Virus record (IMG/VR): IMGVR_UViG_3300020445_000007
Span: 1 to 44,194 of that record
Reading direction: 5' to 3' (one strand)
Source of the DNA: a virus
DNA length: 44,194 nucleotides
The position numbers and the translations under genes were made by a program. A model generated the notes under the pieces. The model saw only the letters and a list, made by a program, of their open reading frames with translations. It ran no database searches and was not told where the DNA came from. Of this stretch, positions 1 through 12,500 are shown in pieces; the first letter of the stretch is position 1; each line of letters starts with the position of its first letter.

Positions 1-365
1 CTACCTATTCTAAACCTACCCTCACTAATAGTATTATTAGATGAAGTATTGTTATCAGTACTCCAAGCAGGATATATGCTGCTAGGACTACCATATTGTG
101 TCCAATTTATGTTGTTATAGTTAGCACCAAAGAACCACCTATCATACTTAATCCAACCATACTCATTGGTGCCATACCTGTCACTTGGATCAAAATCAAA
201 TTCAAACGGACCATTATTGGGTATTGTTACCCAAGCCTTATTAGTACGTAGTCCAAGGTCATACGCTTGTTTTGCTGAGACTGCTGGATTACCAGCATTG
301 GTTCCAGCACCTGATCCACCTCCAGAAGAAGCAGTAATAATAGCTTTTGCAAATCCTACTGGCAT
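1..365 (-). CDS. Putative virion/fibre protein, C-terminus off the window
   Basis: The reading frame starts with ATG at 363-365 and stays open to the left edge, giving about 121 residues. The start is fixed by a TAATG overlap with the stop of the 417-aa fibre gene. The N-terminus (MPVGFAKAIITASSGGG) is followed by a Gly/Ser-rich linker and then an aromatic, Asn-rich beta-type sequence with many Trp, Tyr and Asn residues (for example KYDRWFFGANYNN). I do not recognise the family. Its place at the end of a coupled chain of fibre genes suggests a fibre or virion-surface protein, which is inference. Function is unknown and the length cannot be judged. Confidence 0.7.
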   Translation of the reverse strand, partial: MPVGFAKAIITASSGGGSGAGTNAGNPAVSAKQAYDLGLRTNKAWVTIPNNGPFEFDFDPSDRYGTNEYGWIKYDRWFFGANYNNINWTQYGSPSSIYPAWSTDNNTSSNNTISEGRFRIG

Positions 366-1618
366 TATGAGAACTCCTGACCGCCTGTGAACCCGAACCA
401 AGAACTACCACCAGACACAGTTGATAGAGATATAACATCGCTATTGTTCTGTGTAGATGTCATAGTAGGTGATGTACCATTTGGCCATTTAGTGTTCGCT
501 GGCCACGTAATAGTATACTGAGAGTTGTCAGCGTTAGTAAAGATAAAGGTTAACGTTACTGAACGTGACGATGTAGGTAGTGTAATATTAAATGTAGTTA
601 TATTCTTATCCAATGCTATAGTAAACACTGACGCTGATGTTGCATCGATGGTTAATACGTTAGATCCACTAATAGCAACGTTAGTTACTGCTTCATCAAA
701 GCATCCATTAATTCTCAATGGAGCATTGAGTGTTGTTAGTGCTGATTGTACAAGTAACTCACTAGTACTACCAATTTGTAAGTCTATTGAACCATTTGTA
801 TCAGTATTATCAATCGCTACTGTACCACCATCATTAACAATGGTGAGTGGACTAGTACGTAATGAATTCTTATGTAAGTGAATACCAGACTTCTGTGCTT
901 GTGCACTGTTAGGATGTACTTCTATGTACGTAGCCTTAGCAGTTGTGTGGTCTGCTCTAAACCTACCAACTACTACATCAGCATCTACCGAATCAACTTT
1001 AACATCCAATGCAGTTGCTGGTACTGCTGTACCTATACCTACACGATCTGTAGTTGAATCAAATATCAATCCACCTGTCTTAACATTAAGACCAGTGGAT
1101 GCTGTAAGGTTAGTAACTGATATATCATTAGGTAATCTAGCATTATCAAATTGAGCTGATGTTACCTGTGTTGCTGCTATATTATATGATAATTGATTAG
1201 CACCCTCGAAGAATGCAGTACCACGTATACTACCAGTGACATCTAAGTCATAGGTTGTACTAGTACCTGATACAGTAATAGAGGGAACTGTAAGTAAATC
1301 TGTTGATGGATCATAAGTAAATGCTGCCTCACCACCAAGTGCTAGTCCATCTTTATATTGTACTTGGTTACTAGCATCACCGCCTGGTTGCAAACCACCA
1401 GCAAGACCACCAGAAGCAAACAAACTCCAATAGGATGTGTTTACAGTACCAGTAGTAGATGGTATCTGATTGGTACCATCCGCTATTGCAATGTATGCAC
1501 TAATAGTTGATCCGTCATCATAATGGACAAGATCATCTGCTGTATATGCTGTACTATTAGACCATAGTCCTTGCCAGGTAAGTTTAATCTTACCAACGTC
1601 TATTGTGAATTCTGCCAT
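365..1618 (-). CDS. Tail-fibre-like protein with carbohydrate-binding-like N-terminus
   Basis: 417 aa. Residues about 10-70 (WQGLWSNSTAYTADDLVHY, then YIAIADGTN and YWSLFASGG) have the pattern of the small CBM5/12-like module common in phage fibres: W-x-G-x-W, a D-x-V-x-Y strand, and a final aromatic strand. The centre contains the fibre phrase DRVGIGTAVPATALDV, seen in many phage and bacterial fibre-like beta proteins. The C-terminal 100 residues are Thr/Ser/Asn-rich beta strands ending GFTGGQEFS, probably a tip or trimerisation region. Start and stop are both in TAATG overlaps with neighbours, so it is co-translated with the fibre genes. Role in host-surface binding is inferred. Confidence 0.75.
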   Translation of the reverse strand: MAEFTIDVGKIKLTWQGLWSNSTAYTADDLVHYDDGSTISAYIAIADGTNQIPSTTGTVNTSYWSLFASGGLAGGLQPGGDASNQVQYKDGLALGGEAAFTYDPSTDLLTVPSITVSGTSTTYDLDVTGSIRGTAFFEGANQLSYNIAATQVTSAQFDNARLPNDISVTNLTASTGLNVKTGGLIFDSTTDRVGIGTAVPATALDVKVDSVDADVVVGRFRADHTTAKATYIEVHPNSAQAQKSGIHLHKNSLRTSPLTIVNDGGTVAIDNTDTNGSIDLQIGSTSELLVQSALTTLNAPLRINGCFDEAVTNVAISGSNVLTIDATSASVFTIALDKNITTFNITLPTSSRSVTLTFIFTNADNSQYTITWPANTKWPNGTSPTMTSTQNNSDVISLSTVSGGSSWFGFTGGQEFS

Positions 1619-3585
1619 TACCTTACAGTGACGATGAGATGCCCACTACTATCTATATTGAAAACCAACCCCGCAGGTGCGAAGAACTGGTGGGTATTCT
1701 GTGGGTCTGAATACTCTGTATATGATATATTTGTAGACCTTCCTGCTTTAAGTACAGTTAGATTACTTTGGACTGATGTTGGTTTCTGAATGATATAATA
1801 ATCACCAGCATCACCAGACTCTTTCCAATTGACACCATTATATGTCTTGAGTGTATCCTCAGCAGTATTATAGAAAATCTGTCCATTAATAGGAGTTTGA
1901 GGATCTACAGCACCAGATATGTCTACTTTATCTGATGTCACTGCGTTGTCAGCTAACTTAGAAGTTGTTACATTCAAGTCACGAATAGTATTAGTTACAA
2001 CTGCTTCAGCTCCACCTGTACTATTTAACTTAACATCCGTTACAGAATCATCTGCAAGTGATGCACTACCATCAATTCCACCTACATTAATTTTTGCAGA
2101 TGTAATTGTATTGTCTGCTAGTTTAGCATTAGTGACTGATAGGTTAATAATTTTAGTAGTTGAGACTGACAAGTCATCAAGCGTATCCGTCTGGACTCTT
2201 GTGAAGTCCTGTAGAGTACCAGTTGCAGTTGCAGGAGACTGGAATAAGAAACCTGCTGAGTATGCAGACCAGATACTTCCATTGTAATACCTTGTTCTAA
2301 CGTAGTAATTAGTTGATGGACGGATAGAATCAGTCGGAATAGGGAATGTAGTCTTGTTAACAGTGTCACTAGTAGCAGTAATCACTACGTTATTAAACCC
2401 TGCATCAGTTGATACTTGCCAATCACTATAAGTATGTGCCTGACCAGTACTTTGTGTTGCAACATAAGCAGATGAAACTACATCCATTCTATCATAGATT
2501 GTAGATTCTGTAATACTAGTCACATATGGACACTGTATCTCACCAGGAACATCAATAGTCGTGAAGTAAATGGGTTCAGAATATTCTGATAACCAAGTAA
2601 CATTCTGTAGGTCAACATACTGGTATCTTACACGTGCATAGTATGTTCTACCTTCCTCCAACACACCATTACCAATTGTAATGGTTGTTTTATTGTTAAT
2701 ATCATTTAATGACTGATACACAAGACCACTAGTGTTGGAGATCTGTGATGATGTAGTACCAGTTGCACCAGGAGCTGTAGTTGAACTACTACCAAACGTA
2801 GGTGCAAATGCTATCTGCCACGTAGATGATACGTGAGTAGCACCATTAGTACCAGAGAATGTAGAAGAACTAAGAGTTGGTGTCAAACTTTGACCAGATG
2901 CTGCATCAACAGGTGTTGTTATAGATGGTCTATTAATCTGAGGATTAACATTAACCTGAGTGTCTGTATAGAATGATGAAGGGGAAGACCACTCAGAGTA
3001 CTGTCCTAGATTATCCTTATACCTTACACGTATATAATATAATGTGTTATGTGTTAAGACAATATTAGCATCATAGAACTGCGTGAGCATACTAGGGCTA
3101 TCTATTGTCTGTGATGTAATAGTATTAAAGTAGTAGTCAGTAGAAACCTGCCAATCACTCCTACTATGAGTATTCACACCAACATATGCAGATGATGGAA
3201 TAATAGGAATTAGTGCTGTTGGAGATGAAACAGTTACCGTAGGCGTATTAATTTGTGCACCAGTATTAAACTCTGCAACCTGAGACCAGTTAGAGATATT
3301 ACCAAGAGTATCTCTAAATCTAATACGTAAGTAGTAAGTTTTATTTGAATCCAGCGTAGATGCTGGTACAGTTAAAGAAGTCTTATTAACTGTATCATTC
3401 TGGTTATATGCAAAAGTAGCAGACTCAAAACCAGTTGAGGTATTGATCTGCCAGTCTGTTGAATCGTGTGTGCCAGGAGCAACCCCACCAGTTGTCACTG
3501 CATAGAATGCAGTACCCGCCACCGTAGGTGTTAGCGAGCTTGGTGATGGGAGGTACCCAACGGCTGGTGGGAATACTAGTGCCAT
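1618..3585 (-). CDS. FN3-like repeat virion protein
   Basis: 655 aa. About four fibronectin-III-like repeats occupy roughly residues 1-450. Each has a strand with (S/T)-x-W-Q-(I/V/A), for example STDWQINTS, SDWQVSTD, SSTWQIAF and SDWQVSTD, followed 50-60 residues later by a Y-Y-x-R-x-R-(Y/F) strand, for example YYLRIRFRD, YYIRVRYKD, YYARVRYQY and YYVRTRYYN. Residues about 460-560 contain repeated LADNTITSAKI-type phrases, typical of trimeric fibre shafts, and a compact beta tip follows. The stop overlaps the start of the 417-aa fibre (TAATG). FN3-like domains are common on phage tails and are thought to give weak glycan adhesion; that role is inference here. Confidence 0.8.
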   Translation of the reverse strand: MALVFPPAVGYLPSPSSLTPTVAGTAFYAVTTGGVAPGTHDSTDWQINTSTGFESATFAYNQNDTVNKTSLTVPASTLDSNKTYYLRIRFRDTLGNISNWSQVAEFNTGAQINTPTVTVSSPTALIPIIPSSAYVGVNTHSRSDWQVSTDYYFNTITSQTIDSPSMLTQFYDANIVLTHNTLYYIRVRYKDNLGQYSEWSSPSSFYTDTQVNVNPQINRPSITTPVDAASGQSLTPTLSSSTFSGTNGATHVSSTWQIAFAPTFGSSSTTAPGATGTTSSQISNTSGLVYQSLNDINNKTTITIGNGVLEEGRTYYARVRYQYVDLQNVTWLSEYSEPIYFTTIDVPGEIQCPYVTSITESTIYDRMDVVSSAYVATQSTGQAHTYSDWQVSTDAGFNNVVITATSDTVNKTTFPIPTDSIRPSTNYYVRTRYYNGSIWSAYSAGFLFQSPATATGTLQDFTRVQTDTLDDLSVSTTKIINLSVTNAKLADNTITSAKINVGGIDGSASLADDSVTDVKLNSTGGAEAVVTNTIRDLNVTTSKLADNAVTSDKVDISGAVDPQTPINGQIFYNTAEDTLKTYNGVNWKESGDAGDYYIIQKPTSVQSNLTVLKAGRSTNISYTEYSDPQNTHQFFAPAGLVFNIDSSGHLIVTVR

Positions 3586-3599
3586 TAGTTTAGTTTATT

Positions 3600-6500
3600 T
3601 TATGAGCAAGTAGGGTTACAATCACCTAAGTATGAATAAAGAATTGGCCAAGGTGCAGGAACCTGGAAGTCCAGTGTCCTTGGTGTGATACCATCAGTTA
3701 CCTTGACTTGTGCTATTCCATCCATACCTATAATAGGTTGTTCTGGGTGATTACGATCTCTCAATGGTTTGATAAAGTTGCAGAAGTAATCGTTAGATGG
3801 TGTAACGCAAGCACCGTTCTGTGTGTATGCGAAATCATATGTGTGATCCTGACAAGGATCAGCAACTGCTGTAAGGTTAATCAAGTCAGTAAGTGTGAAT
3901 GGTGAACCTATCAACTCTACCCACAATGTGTATACCTTTTGAGTACCACGTGCAGGGAAGATAGCAGGTTGAATATCATTCTTAACAGAGAAGTCAACTG
4001 GCATATTGATAGAGGTGTCACCACGGAAGGGACACTCACGTAAGAGTCCAGTTGCTGCTGCTAATTGACCTGTGTATGTGCTAAAATCACCTGTGTTAAC
4101 AACAGTAGGACCGTTAGCGTGTGTAGCATTATTAAGAGTGAAGATGGTTCTAGTACCACCGTCAGTTGTTTCCATATATGGGAACTCATTAATGATACGC
4201 ATTCTCCAAGTAAATGTACCAGCATCAATTGTGTATGATACAGTTACATCCTGTGTCTGGTTGTTAGTAACAGAGAAATTCTGTGCACCCTTATAGTAAT
4301 CTTGTATCTGTAATGAATTAATGTCAATGTATGGTAGTGCACTCAATGGTGAACCAGCAACGTCAATCACGAATGAACGTGTAAGAATGTTACCGAAGTA
4401 ATCACCACAAGTTAATGCAGTATCTACAAAGCCATCAACGTGACGTAAGTATCCATTAGATAGGGTACCAGTCCATCCATTAGAATACTCGTACCACCAC
4501 ATACCCAACTGAGGTGGGTTAGCAATAACACTAATCTCATTAGATAGTGATGAGTATGATCCGTTGTAAAGATACAACTGGAATGAATATGGTTCGTTTA
4601 CACCAGATGGAATACCATTACAAGGAATATCAGTTGCACGAATAACATTACCAGAGTTGTCTAGAGGTGGTACTAACCCTGATGGGTTTTGGATAGGTAC
4701 TTCAACAGCATATCCACCGTACATACTACGTAATGGGAACTCTTCAGTAGTACTGATGTAGTTACCTACGTATACACCATTTCCTCCTTCAGTTGGAGAA
4801 TAGTCAACAGTAACATCATTACGAGCATCTACCCTAGATCTATAGTAATTAGATGCTAGTGGTACATAATCAGGATATGTTTCATACTGTGTCTTCCAAG
4901 CGAATGACTTAGTACCTGTAGCAGTATCGTAAGTGAATGACTTACTGAACCAAATGTACTCAATGTTCTGGTCAGTACAGACTAACTGTACAGGGAAGCG
5001 ACCATTCTTAGGATCCTTATCAGCAGTTAGATAAGGAGTAGTGTTTGGATAATGTGTTTCTCCACCGTACTCAGTATTTGCAGTGAATAGGTTAGCAGTA
5101 ATTGCGTTAGCACCACTGTACATAGTCAGTGCTGGCTGTGCAGGTAGTGCAGGTAAATTGCTAACTGTTAATTGTACAGTAGATGTAATGATTGCATTGT
5201 AAGTAGTAGTAAAGTCTAAGTGCTGTGATGCAAATGTAGTACCACCAGACTGACCGAACCAGATACTTGCTAGACTATATGACTCAGGTATATAAACCTC
5301 AGCCCAAGCACCAGCAGATCCTGGTGTTCCATACGTACGTACGTTAGTAGTACTTGCAGAAGCAGTAGCACCTAATCTAAATTCAAATGTCTTACCAGTC
5401 CAAGATGAATCACTAAGATTAAATCTATAGAACGCACCCTTAGGTACTTCAAATACAGTAGAACCACCAGCATTAACTTGAACCTGATAGTCAGCACCAA
5501 CTGCTACTAGATCATATGTTACTCTCCAACGCATCTTGCAACGGAAGAACGCATTAGCAAACTTCCACCACTTATTAACAACAAGATGAGAGAATCCCAT
5601 CTCACGTCCTGTTACGTCCTCATACTTCTCAACGTATGCGTAATGTGTATTCTTATTATCTACATTATTCTCGAACCAGTCTCCTTCCTCATATCCTGAG
5701 CTAGTTGCAGCAGCAAGTTCATTTAGATTGTACCACTGACTACCACCACCTTTGTCACCATACAGTTGCCAGAATGGTACGTACTCAAACTTATCATTGT
5801 CAAACTGAGTCTGAGTAAACATAGTACTCAATGACTTGTAGAACAATGGACGTGAGTACCAGTTCTGATTAACCCAAGACACATCGTCGTTAGGCTCTCC
5901 GTGAACTGTATATACTGTATTGTAATCAACTACCTTACTAGTAGCATCGTAGACCATTTCTACGTCTGATGTATTAGTAGTAACATTGGTTAGTTGAATC
6001 GTATACTCCTGAGTTTGCCCAGAAATATTTTCTTCAACTGATAATGTTAGGTTAAGTGTTTCTGTATTGGTTAGAGTACCAGATAATATACCAGTCTCAG
6101 TGTCAAATGTTAGACCAGTAGTAGCAATTGATGCAGAACTACTTAGAGTATAATCTCTATCAACAATAGTTTCAGCAGCAAATGTTCTAAGGAATGATAC
6201 ACCTAACTGTATGTTAACAGCCTGTCCTAAATTAAAGGTACCTAATGAACCAGCAGGAGTATACCAAGTAGTTAATAGGTCAATGTATGGTGTAACAGCA
6301 CCTCTAGTTACTGGCTCATCTGCGTGGTTATGATCTGTTCCTCTATCTACTGGGAGTTGTAGTATCTCTGTACCTTCACCCTCTCCAGCTAATTCTTGTT
6401 GCTCAGTCTGATACCACAATTTGTTATTTGCACTCTCTTGTTGCCAAGTCCAAATACCATCCATTGCCTGATGAGTTCCAGTAACATTAGAAACCTTCAA

Positions 6501-9500
6501 TAGGTTACCACCAACCTCACTAGATTGAGCAGTGAATGATGCCTCTGCTGGAGTGATCTGGAAACTAGTGTTAGCAGAATCTACGTCAGTAATTGGATGC
6601 CAAGTATATTGTAGGGCATTGAATTCAACACCACCTACATCATATACGAATGAATCACCCTCGTATGCTGTGTCACCAGGGAAGATAGGATCTGACTTGA
6701 ATGTATCACCAGCAATATATGGGAATGCAGGGTCACCGTTATCATCTTCAGTAATGAAGTATGCATAGGTACCATTTGGATAGTCAGGAGTCTTACAATA
6801 GCGACCATTTCTCTTATCTAAGTCACCTACGATAAGTCTCTCACCCATATTAGCGTGATTGTAGCAGAAATAGAATAGTGCTTGTGGTGCATCAACAGCA
6901 GGAGTAACTTCCACTGATCTTAGAGTTGCAGCATCAAAGCCAGCAACATAAGCAGCATAATCTACTACTGCATCTTCTAACTTATAAACTACACCAGCAG
7001 TATAAACTGCGTTAATATCTTGTGCGTTCTGTCCACTAACGTGCCAACCCTGTGATACACCATCACCATAAACAGAGAAGAGCATAGCGTGAGTATCATT
7101 AGATGCATCAGATAGGTTAAAGATATACTTTCTACCCTTTCTAAAGTTGAAAGAAGGTTTCTCTACAGTACCATCTAATCCAGTACCACTAATGTAGTAG
7201 CGATTACCACTACCAGAGGTTACAGCAGCTGATACAACCACTGTGTAAGTTGTTTCTAATCCATCGTTATCATTACCAGCATATTCAAAGTCTTCATTGA
7301 ATGACTTATATGGATATGATACAGTAGAAGGACGGTTGAGATATCCATCAGGTGTTCTACCTACCAATTTCTGCATATATCCTGGCTTAAGACGAACAAC
7401 AGAACTAGAACTATTCGTCTCATCCTGATAACCATATGGTCCGTAGATAGGATAACCATCAAATGCTATTCCTAAGATCTTAGAGTGTCCATTAGCGTGT
7501 CTCCTGTAGTCACCTTGAATATTAGTATTAGTTGTAATAGCATCACCCATCTTGGAATGATTATTACATACGTAATGAAGATCAGCAGGTGCATCTAAAG
7601 GAACTATAATAGTTACAGATCTAGTTGTTGCAACGTCAAATGATGAGACATATGTAACAGCATCAACAGAGACACCATTAAGTCTGTATGTTACACCATC
7701 GTTATACTTAACACCACCACTGTGTACACCATCATCTGTACTAGAGAAGTATAATGGGTGAGTGTCATTGGAGGTATCATCTTGATTAAAGATGTATGTA
7801 TTACCCTTAGTGAATTCAAGTGTAGGTTGCTCAGTAGTAACACCAGCAGCACTTCTTAAGAAGTAACCATTAGCACTACCTGAACCAAAGTCATTGTTAC
7901 CAGCAGTCTTAACATCAACAGTTACGACCCAATTAATAGTTTGATATCCTAGATCGAAGTAACTATTGGCAATATATGTGGATCCAGTACGAACAGCTTC
8001 ATCCTCATATGATTCTAATAACTTACTAGAGTTATATCCATATACATTTGCTGCATTAGGATAACCACCGTATGTGTCAGCACCAGTTAAGTTCTCGTTA
8101 GTAACGTCATTGAATGTCCAACCAGGAGTTGGTCCACTCTCGTTACTGTAATGGTACATATACACACCAGTTGTGCTTATACCAAATGGTTTAACACTAC
8201 GTAGTGGTATGGCAACTGGAAGAGTTGTGGAGTGACCGTAATCAGTACCTCCTCTCCAGTTAAAGTCTTGGTCGAATGATTGATCAACAATACTATTTGG
8301 GTTACCAGCAGTAATTGCAATAGATGCTACAGCAGTTGCCTGTACACCACCAGCAACGTTTGGTGCTGCGATAGAAACAGTTGGAGCAGTTGAGTATCCA
8401 GTACCTGGGGTAGTTACATTTAATGCTGAGATATAACCATCAAGAACCGATAGGGTTGCGGATGCTTGAGCACCTGCACCACCTCCACCTCCAGTGAAGC
8501 TAACAGTACAAGTGGTATATCCAACGCCAGGAACATCAATAGTAATTGCATCAAGAACACCAGTTTGTGTACCAATATCACATCCAGCAGCTGCAGGTTC
8601 TTCAAAGACTGGGTTTGCAGATGCACTACCACCGTAAGCTACAGGATCACCATAGAAGTAATCTCCAATAACGTACGGGAATACAGGAGTTGCTGACGAA
8701 TTAAACGTCATAAAGTATGCGTATGTACCACCTGGGAAGTCAGGAGTAATACAGAATCTACCGTTTCTACGGTCTAAATGAATTGATTCTCCAGCAGTAT
8801 TAGTACCCGTCTTCAATTCATAATCCTGTATAAAGGATCCCATTGGGTAAGTATTTGTATTAGGAGCATAACCAACAGGTTCAGTCAGGGTAATAGTACC
8901 CGTCATTGCTTGGTGTGCTTCGCAGACGTAATAGTAAGTGCCAGGATATGTTGTAGATGTGTTCCACAATACAGTAGCATTATGGTTACCATTGTTAGTT
9001 ACTGTTGCAACTACCTGCGCAGGGTTGTAAGGAGCAGGTACTTTCTGAATCCAGAATGGATGGTTAACAGTTGTACCACCACCGCCACCAGGAGCAGATA
9101 CTGTAATAGTTCCAACCATACTACCGTGGTATTCGCACTGGTAGTAGTAAGTACCAGCAGTTGTTGGAGTCCAACTAACAGTACCACTCTGTGTACCTTG
9201 GTTAGTTGCACCACTTACCTGATTTCCAGTACCAGTACCAGCAGCAGTCTTTAGATAGAATGGATGTCCACTAGCAGATACTGTAAAGTTAATAGTATCA
9301 CCTTCATAGAATGTTAATCCTGGATCAGCACCATTTTGGTTACCATTTCTATCAGATCCAGAGATTGTATAGTCATTAGAGTTAGATGCTGTAACAACTA
9401 AGTTATAAGTTTGAGGAGTAGATCCACCACCACCACCTGTGACATAAGATGCGTTAACGTTGAAGATAAGGTTGTCACCAACATTAGCAGCAATACTTAC

Positions 9501-12500
9501 ATCAGTACCAGAGTTTGATGAACCACCTGTTGCAGTGAACAGATAGTCATTACTATCAGATGCAGTAACATCCCAAGTGTAGTTTACAGGAGTGTATGGA
9601 GTACCTGAACGAACAGATCTTACATCATAAGCAGATATCATCCTTGCTAATGTTGTATTCGATGCGGGATCATCATATCCAATTGGACCATAGATGGGAT
9701 AACCATCCATAGCGTATCCAACTATAGGTGAGTGATGAGTTGCATTTATAATATCTGATGTGGTATGTGATGGTAACGCAGCAGAGTTTGTATTTGTAGT
9801 AACAGATGCAGCACCACCATACCCTGAATACAATGAGCAATAGTAATAAAGGTTAGCTGCTTCAGGTTGCACCTGTAAGTATGTACCAGTACCAGCCTGA
9901 CCATCACCAGGAGTACCCTGATACTTAATACCTGTTAAGTACTCACTACCACCTTGGATGTGAATACCATCCTGTGAATCTGCTAATCTAAATGGGTATC
10001 CAGTATTAGTAGAGTCACTCTGATCGAAGTAATATGTATTACCTTCTGATAAAATAAGGTTAGGTGTCTGATTACCATCTAAGTAGTACCTATTACCACC
10101 AGCAGTATTAACTACAGTGACAACATAGTTTGTAGTTGATCCTTTCCAAGTATTGATTAGGAAGTCACCAGTAATGTAGTAGTATGCTCCATCAGTATTA
10201 ACTATACCTGTACCTTCGTCAGCACCGAATGCAGTTCTAGTAGTATACTTATCAAAGGCATATCCAGTAGGACAGTTATATCCAGAAGGTAAGTTAACAC
10301 CACTACCGTGACTCCAGTTACGTATACTAACACCGTTCTTGGTAAGACCAAGCATATCGTAAGCAAATCCTTGAGTTGATGTAGGAGTATCAGCAGTAAC
10401 GTTCCTACCACCACGATATGTTATTGTATGATTATATCCTTTCGGTAATATTGAATAAGAGTTGTTTGCGTTAGGGAAGACACCATATAATGCAGGCTGT
10501 GGTAAGTTATCAGCAACCTGTGTTAGTGCTCTACTAACTGTGTTCAAGTTACCAGTTGTAACAGATCCACCACCAGATACAAAGTCATTGTCTGGATTGT
10601 GTGCAGGATTATTAACTGGTGCAGATGCATTAGCAATACCAACAGTAGGTGCTACAGTATATCCTGAACCTGGACTATTAATAGTGACAGCAGTAACAAC
10701 ACCATCAACCACAACTGCGGTTGCAGATGCACCAAGTCCTCCACCTCCAGTGAAGGTAATTGTTGGTAAATCTAGAGGGTTGTATCCGTGACCACCGTTG
10801 GTAACAGTAACACTTTGTATACCACCACCAGTAAGTGAGATAGTTGCAGTTGCAGTTGCACCAACACCATCTCCAGTAAGGACTACGGTAGGTGCTACTG
10901 TGTATCCAGAACCAGCTTGATCAATGTTAATACCTGTGACAGCACCACCAGTTAGTGTGATAGTTGCTGATGCAGCAGCGTCTACTCCACCACCACCTGA
11001 GAAACTAACAACAGGTGCTACAGTATATCCTGAACCCTGTTGACTTAGAGTAAGGTTAGAAACATATCCAGATGTTCCAGCTTTAGGGAATGTACCGTAA
11101 AGACCTGGAGCAGGATGATTGTCACTAACAAGATTAAATAATCCACCTTCTTTATGGTATGCAGCAGTAGGTGATCCAGCAGATGTTACCCATACATCAG
11201 AAATCACATCCTGAGATATAATACCAATAGGAGTACGAACTTGAACTAAATTACCAATAACAGGGTTGAACCTAGAAAATTCAGATCCCAAGTTAAATGT
11301 TATAACATTACTTGCTTGACCTACCGCAACAGTAAGGTTAACACCATCTAGTGTTATCTCATCTAGACTGTTATTAGGATAGGTCTGAACACTACCACCA
11401 CCAAATTCATAACTAACAGGTGATGCATTACCACCATTATATTGACGACTGTAATCCCAATCAAGTGGTCTACGTAACCAAGCTTTTGCTAACTTAGGAA
11501 GTGATTGACCACCTTCATAAGTATAATTCTGAAGATATGCCATCTTCGTAGCCCACTGGAGTAGAATACCAGCAACAATAGGACCAGAGAATGATGTACC
11601 ATCAGTACAAGCATAGTAAGAAGAACTTACTTGGTTGTATACAGTATTACTATTCCAATAGTATTGTGGGACATATACTGATTCACCAGGAGCACTAGTA
11701 GTAATAGTACCGTAGTTAGAGAACGCAGAGAATGTATTAGCCCAAGATGTAGCACCAACGGTTATCTTACCATCGAGACTCTCTTGTCCAATCTCCATAT
11801 TCCACTTGTTATCCTTCGGACCATTAGAACGAACACCAGGTAAGAATTTACCTTGATATCCTTCATAGGATGAACCACCTATTGTATAGAATCCATTACC
11901 AGCAGAACGTACAAGAATGATGTGGTTAGCTACAAGATAGTTTTCATAGTCATCAAACAATGTGTCACTACCCAATCCAGTATCAAATCCAGGTTCGTTC
12001 TTAGGAACATAAGGATATGAAGGACCAGGTGCTGTTGTTCCTAATGATGCGTTAACAATGGCAGGTCTATAGTTACCTTTCCAATTAGCGTGAGCAGGAT
12101 TATTGTGATTAACAATTGCTAAGATAGCATATGCAAATCTACTTGAAAATGTTGAGTACTCAGATCCTAATTCATTAAAAACTTTTAGAGAATATATTTT
12201 AGACTTCTTGGATACACCAAAGGTTCTACCAGCAGCAAAGATAGCACACTCTGTACCGTGACCTGAATCATCCTCATTACTATTTGCTACACCGTTGAGT
12301 GTGATACCTGAGTTATACCCTGGAACCTCATACACACGATAATTTGCTTGTTCTGTCGCACCATTTAAATCGGATGCGTAATCTGGGTGATACAATTCTG
12401 GGTGTAGGTTAGCACCAGCAGATCCAGTTGGTCTGCTACATCCACGAACACCAGTGTCAATAACATATAAGTCTGAATTCTCTCCGTCTTCGGTCAATGA

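Noticed and set aside
10462-10791. Plus-strand frame opposite the GxGY repeats
   Set aside because: Its repeat pattern simply mirrors the repeats of the giant protein on the other strand.
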